A stretch of 64,000 nucleotides of DNA from Gymnodinialimonas phycosphaerae (lineage in GTDB: Bacteria > Pseudomonadota > Alphaproteobacteria > Rhodobacterales > Rhodobacteraceae), in contig NZ_JAIMBW010000001.1 of NCBI RefSeq assembly GCF_019195455.1, forward strand, positions 4,243,849 through 4,307,848, written 5' to 3'. The notes beneath the pieces are model-generated. The model made no database searches. It saw nothing but the letters and a program-made list of their open reading frames with translations, and had not been told where the DNA came from. The translations under genes and the position numbers were made by a program. Shown here piece after piece: positions 61,248-64,000 of the stretch; the stretch's first letter is position 1, and each line of letters opens with the position of its first letter.

Positions 61248-61533
61248 GGTCGGAACCACCATCGTGATCGACGACAGCGGCAACGTGGACTGGTCGCGGA
61301 TAAGCAACAAGCCAGCAATTGGTGCAGGCACAATCACAGGCGTATCTCTCAGCAATGGCACCCCGACGTCTGGGGGGTCTTTTTGGCCGCGCGTTTACAA
61401 CTATTCCGGCGGCAACTGTAACTGCGTGGCAAACTGCACGGTTCACAGCCTCTCTGGCGGCGGCAGCTCTGGTGCAGTGACCATTACAGCCAACCGCTAC
61501 AGCTTCAACTGCAACTGCAACTGCCGGTGCTGA
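61237..61533 (+). CDS. Cys-rich precursor-like protein of the modification cassette
   Basis: A 98-residue protein not fitting any family I know. Residues 1-55 (VIDDSGNVDWSRISNKPAIGAG and following) look like a phage fibre segment; WSRISNKP resembles WAGITGKP in the 57660 fibre. The C-terminal 40 residues hold all seven cysteines: C61, C63, C67 (GGNCNCVANC) and C92, C94, C96, C98 (NCNCNCRC), most preceded by Asn. A very strong AAGGAGG lies five bases before the ATG. It is flanked by two oxygenases and followed by a SPASM radical SAM enzyme. I infer that the Cys/Asn region is the modified core and the N-terminal half a leader or virion anchor. Confidence 0.75.
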   Translation: MAYKVGTTIVIDDSGNVDWSRISNKPAIGAGTITGVSLSNGTPTSGGSFWPRVYNYSGGNCNCVANCTVHSLSGGGSSGAVTITANRYSFNCNCNCRC

Positions 61534-61535
61534 CG

Positions 61536-62168
61536 ATGGAGATCCGCAGCACGAGTATTGACCTTTGGCCGACGCGGGTCGCGTTCTTCGAAACACCGGT
61601 CGACTGGATGGTGAATAGGCAACTGGCCGACGAGGCCATCGCCGCCGTCGAAGCGACCGGAAGCGGGTCGATGGCCAATGCAGCCAAGCGCCGTGTGCGT
61701 GGCATACTTGAGAAAAGCAACGCAGGTCATTCCATAAAAGCCCATCTCTTCGCCTGCGCGCGTGCTGTCCTTGGCCCTTGGGCCAAGTATCTCGATCCCG
61801 ACCATTGCGAAAACCGCGCATTGGTCATCGAGCCCGGTGGCTTCATCTCCACCCACAAGGATAGCCGCGAGGGGGATCTGACCTGCGTCCACTTCCTGAC
61901 CGGCAGTGGGTCGGGCCAGCCGGTGAATAGCGTGGGCACTCCGCGCTTCGTGATCGAGGACCCATCGCGCTACTTCGACGAGGGACGACTGCCCTTCGAA
62001 TCCCGGCATGGCTTCTCGGTTAATCCGCGACCGGGGCTTTCCGTGTTCTTTCCCTCCCACATTCCCCACAACCAGCACCCCTGTGAGGGGAGCGCGCCCC
62101 ATGTTCAGGTGGTCGCGAACTTCCGTGTTAACCTGCCCACCGCCATTGAAGAAAGGCTGTTTGACTGA
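61536..62168 (+). CDS. 2OG-Fe(II) oxygenase with HxD motif (cassette oxygenase 2)
   Basis: A 210-residue protein distinct from cassette oxygenase 1. The facial triad is His107-Lys-Asp109 in GGFISTHKDSREGD and a distal His (178 or 181) in FFPSHIPHNQHPCEG. ALVIEPGGF and VQVVANFRVNL are typical flanking strands. It belongs to the aspartyl/asparaginyl or prolyl hydroxylase-like superfamily by layout. The ATG lies two bases after the stop of the Cys-rich gene, so the two are translated together. Asn residues next to Cys in the precursor are plausible targets (inference). Confidence 0.75.
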   Translation: MEIRSTSIDLWPTRVAFFETPVDWMVNRQLADEAIAAVEATGSGSMANAAKRRVRGILEKSNAGHSIKAHLFACARAVLGPWAKYLDPDHCENRALVIEPGGFISTHKDSREGDLTCVHFLTGSGSGQPVNSVGTPRFVIEDPSRYFDEGRLPFESRHGFSVNPRPGLSVFFPSHIPHNQHPCEGSAPHVQVVANFRVNLPTAIEERLFD

Positions 62169-63403
62169 TGTGGTTCGATCTGACGCTGGAAGCGCGTGAC
62201 GGCAGCCGCCATCAAATGCGCTACAACCCGCACACCTCCGAATGTGAGGGGCTGCCGCTGCCGGTCGAACCTGGCATCTTCGCGCCGGTGCCACGCGTAG
62301 CCAAAGACAAGCCCCTCGGAAAATCCCGCGCTCCCCGCATCCTGAAAATCCAACTCGGACTCTCGTGCAACTATGCCTGCAGCTATTGCAACCAGGCCTT
62401 CCAGATTACGGATGCCACAGTCTCGAAACTGGCGGATGTCGAACACTTCCTGATCGAGCTCGACGGCTGGATCACCGACGCGCCGGAGACGATCGAGCTC
62501 TGGGGTGGGGAGCCGTTTCTTTACTGGGCCAAAATCAAGCGGCTGATCCCCGCGCTGGCGGAGCGCTTCCCGGCGGCGCGCTTCTCGATCATCACCAACA
62601 GCTCGCTCCTCGACCGAGAAAAGCTCGACTTCATCGCGGCCCACGATATCGCCATCACGATTTCGCATGACGGGCCCGGTCAGCATCTGCGCGGGCCGGA
62701 TCCGTTCGACGATCCTGTCAAGAGTCACTGGATCCAAACCCTTTTGGCTGAGCGCCCCGAAAAGACCGGTTTCAATGCGGTTCTGACGCGCCAGCATCAC
62801 GACCTTCGGGCGCTCAAGGCATGGTTCGCCGAAAAGGTCGGGCCGGACATCTTCGTTGGGCTCGAGGGTGTCGTGAATGTCTATGATGCGGCGACCGCCA
62901 TCGGAACGGGACGGTTTGAGCCCTCGGAGCTGAACAGCTTAACGCGGTCGATCTTCGAGGCGCTGGCAGAGGACCCCAACGCCTTTGGCCTCGGGGAGCG
63001 CATCAACGAGTTCTATGCTGCTATCCAGCGCCGCAGGCCCATCGATGCCCTCGGCCAAAAATGCGGAATGGACAGCCCCGACGCCATTGCCGTTGACCTG
63101 CGCGGGAACGTCATGACCTGTCAGAACACCGGGGCTAAGGGAGCGCACAAGATCGGCCACGTCGCCGACTTCGACGCCATCGCGCTCGACACCGCGACGC
63201 ATTTTGCCTTCCGAGATGAATGCATGTCATGCCCCGTCGTTCAGCTCTGCAAGGGATCTTGCATGTTCCTCGAAGGGGAGTTCTTCAAGCAGAGCTGCGC
63301 CAACGAGTTCGCCTTCAATATGGGGATCATGATGGCCGCCGTCTGGCATTTGACGGGGATGGTGGTGGTTGGGCTGGAAGGTGGCAGATTGCCGACCCCG
63401 TAA
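62168..63403 (+). CDS. Radical SAM/SPASM peptide-modifying enzyme
   Basis: A 411-residue radical SAM protein. The cluster motif CNYACSYC has Cys67, Cys71 and Cys74; WGGEP (112-116) binds SAM; the barrel continues to about residue 290. A full seven-Cys SPASM domain follows: C299, C318, C352, C355, C361, C365 and C377, including the [14 protein letters not shown] segment. SPASM enzymes carry two auxiliary Fe-S clusters and commonly modify ribosomal peptides (thioether or C-C crosslinks) or proteins. It overlaps the previous stop (TGATG), ending the operon. The hydrophobic C-terminus ([16 protein letters not shown]) is unusual. Confidence 0.9.
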   Translation: MWFDLTLEARDGSRHQMRYNPHTSECEGLPLPVEPGIFAPVPRVAKDKPLGKSRAPRILKIQLGLSCNYACSYCNQAFQITDATVSKLADVEHFLIELDGWITDAPETIELWGGEPFLYWAKIKRLIPALAERFPAARFSIITNSSLLDREKLDFIAAHDIAITISHDGPGQHLRGPDPFDDPVKSHWIQTLLAERPEKTGFNAVLTRQHHDLRALKAWFAEKVGPDIFVGLEGVVNVYDAATAIGTGRFEPSELNSLTRSIFEALAEDPNAFGLGERINEFYAAIQRRRPIDALGQKCGMDSPDAIAVDLRGNVMTCQNTGAKGAHKIGHVADFDAIALDTATHFAFRDECMSCPVVQLCKGSCMFLEGEFFKQSCANEFAFNMGIMMAAVWHLTGMVVVGLEGGRLPTP

Positions 63404-63628
63404 GCGCGACGAGCTTGTTGCCCGGTTGCGCGACGGTCCGTTCTGAGGACGGCGGCGCTGCAGCATGTTCACCGGTTGTCGGGTACAGCCGGGAGTTCCA
63501 GGCGCGGGCGGTGCATAACCTGGCATGCTGCCAAATGGAACGGCGATCTCGAACGTGCCAGGCGACTATGCCGTGATGCGAGGGCAGGCTCGGGATTGCC
63601 GCGACCCATGATACACGCAAGGCACGCT

Positions 63629-64000
63629 TTATTCTTGATATTGCGCCGCCACGAAATCGGCACCATCTTTGGTGAACAACACATCCGGTCCACGGGCATC
63701 CATCTGCTCATCCAGCATGTCAAAGATGGTTTGCCCCCGGTCAACATCGACTGCGTCACGCAGTTCAGTGCCGTACGCACTCGCCACCATGGTCTCCAAA
63801 TGATCCATGAACTCCAGTGTAAATCTGCCAATGCAAGGCTCGAATAAACTAGATATGGTGTTCTTGTCGTAAATTGGATAGGCTGAATTCCACGTCGTCC
63901 GATAGAAACTGAGAATGAATATCTCGATAGAAACGGGGGCCCATCCTTTAGACCTTGCATGCGCGCCGATCGAGGCTTTTATTCTGCCCAGTCGCTGGTC
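63629..64000 (-). CDS. Unknown protein, 3' part only
   Basis: An open frame of 123 residues entering from the right edge, ending at the stop 63629-63631. It reads ASIGAHARSKGWAPVSIEIF, then FILSFYRTTWNSAYPIYDKN, and ends with a charged part (DAVDVDRGQTIFDMLDEQMD). It has protein-like composition and no stop across the window edge, so it is probably a real gene cut by the boundary. No family can be named. It lies convergent with the prophage's last operon, possibly the first gene outside the prophage; the 225 bases between hold nothing recognisable. Confidence 0.5.
   Translation of the reverse strand, partial: DQRLGRIKASIGAHARSKGWAPVSIEIFILSFYRTTWNSAYPIYDKNTISSLFEPCIGRFTLEFMDHLETMVASAYGTELRDAVDVDRGQTIFDMLDEQMDARGPDVLFTKDGADFVAAQYQE

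Larger units (their letters stand above)
21577..63403. mobile_element. Siphovirus-type prophage with lambda-like head genes
   Basis: A contiguous 42-kb block with integration (serine recombinase), replication, packaging, head, tail, lysis and fibre genes in order. No gene in the packaging-to-lysis run appears broken, so it looks intact in gene content. I found no attL/attR direct repeat. The left limit is placed at the end of the small gene beside the recombinase, and the right limit at the end of the radical SAM gene. Lambda-type modules (GpA terminase, gpW, D/E head proteins, J tip protein) argue against it being a gene transfer agent. The defence island at 12319-21576 may belong to the same element. 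Confidence 0.85.

Noticed and set aside
21577..63403. Gene transfer agent rather than prophage
   Set aside because: Has integrase, replication genes and lambda-type head genes that are not part of the rhodobacterial GTA cluster.
63476..63847. 123-codon plus-strand frame after the radical SAM gene
   Set aside because: Rich in Arg/His with no recognisable pattern, and opposite to a better minus-strand frame (63629-64000).
63404..64000. Copy of the tRNA-Ser 3' end as attR
   Set aside because: I compared the last bases of the tRNA with the right end and saw no match; a computed search would be needed for short or imperfect repeats.

Overview
The window is from an alphaproteobacterium, most likely of the Roseobacter/Rhodobacter group (Rhodobacteraceae). 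This is inferred from the high G+C content, the tmk-holB-tatD-metallohydrolase gene order, the Hint-domain and SPOR proteins, and a prophage whose small genes match families common in that group. No 16S rRNA or other species marker is present.

Layout. (1) 1-11968 is host chromosome. It holds the end of a polyamine-type ABC transporter operon (binding protein, a DUF1330 protein and two permeases), a Hint-domain protein and an AEC transporter. A housekeeping block on the minus strand follows: thymidylate kinase, DNA polymerase III delta', TatD nuclease and a beta-lactamase-fold hydrolase, then a D,D-carboxypeptidase and a SPOR lipoprotein. (2) 12181-12270 is a tRNA-Ser(UGA), directly followed by foreign DNA. 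(3) 12319-21576 is a visibly more A+T-rich defence island. It has an AIPR abortive-infection protein on the plus strand. Facing it is a tightly overlapping minus-strand operon: C5-cytosine methyltransferase, Vsr endonuclease, MORC/MutL-type GHKL ATPase, HNH endonuclease, SNF2 ATPase and a free-standing EcoRII-N-like DNA-binding domain. (4) 21577-63403 is a siphovirus-type prophage that looks complete in gene content. The leftward arm carries a large serine recombinase, DUF2924, a DEAD-box helicase, a nucleotide-binding ATPase, a sigma-like factor and two large unknown proteins. The rightward arm carries replication genes (RecB-like nuclease, primase-helicase, RuvC-like resolvase, ParB-methyltransferase). 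It continues with lambda-type head genes (terminase, gpW, portal, ClpP-like protease, decoration protein, major capsid), tail genes including a probable -1 frameshifted tail chaperone, a holin/endolysin/nested-spanin lysis cassette and several fibre genes. (5) 63629-64000 is the 3' part of an unknown minus-strand gene cut by the window edge.

Most interesting element. After the fibre genes (60507-63403), in continuous translational overlap, lie a 2-oxoglutarate/Fe(II) oxygenase, a 98-residue protein ending in Cys-rich NC-type repeats, a second and different 2OG oxygenase, and a radical SAM/SPASM enzyme. The layout is that of a RiPP-type precursor with its tailoring enzymes. The precursor's N-terminal half, however, resembles a phage fibre segment and the cassette sits in the virion fibre module. 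I infer that it may make a radically modified, hydroxylated peptide displayed on the phage tail, rather than a secreted natural product.

How the parts may work together. The defence island is integrated beside a tRNA gene and next to the recombinase. It may be prophage cargo or an older neighbour, and the window does not decide this. The prophage lacks a recognisable CI-type repressor. Its two transcription arms diverge at 30650-30974, where an 11-bp perfect inverted repeat and CGTCAT repeats suggest the control region.
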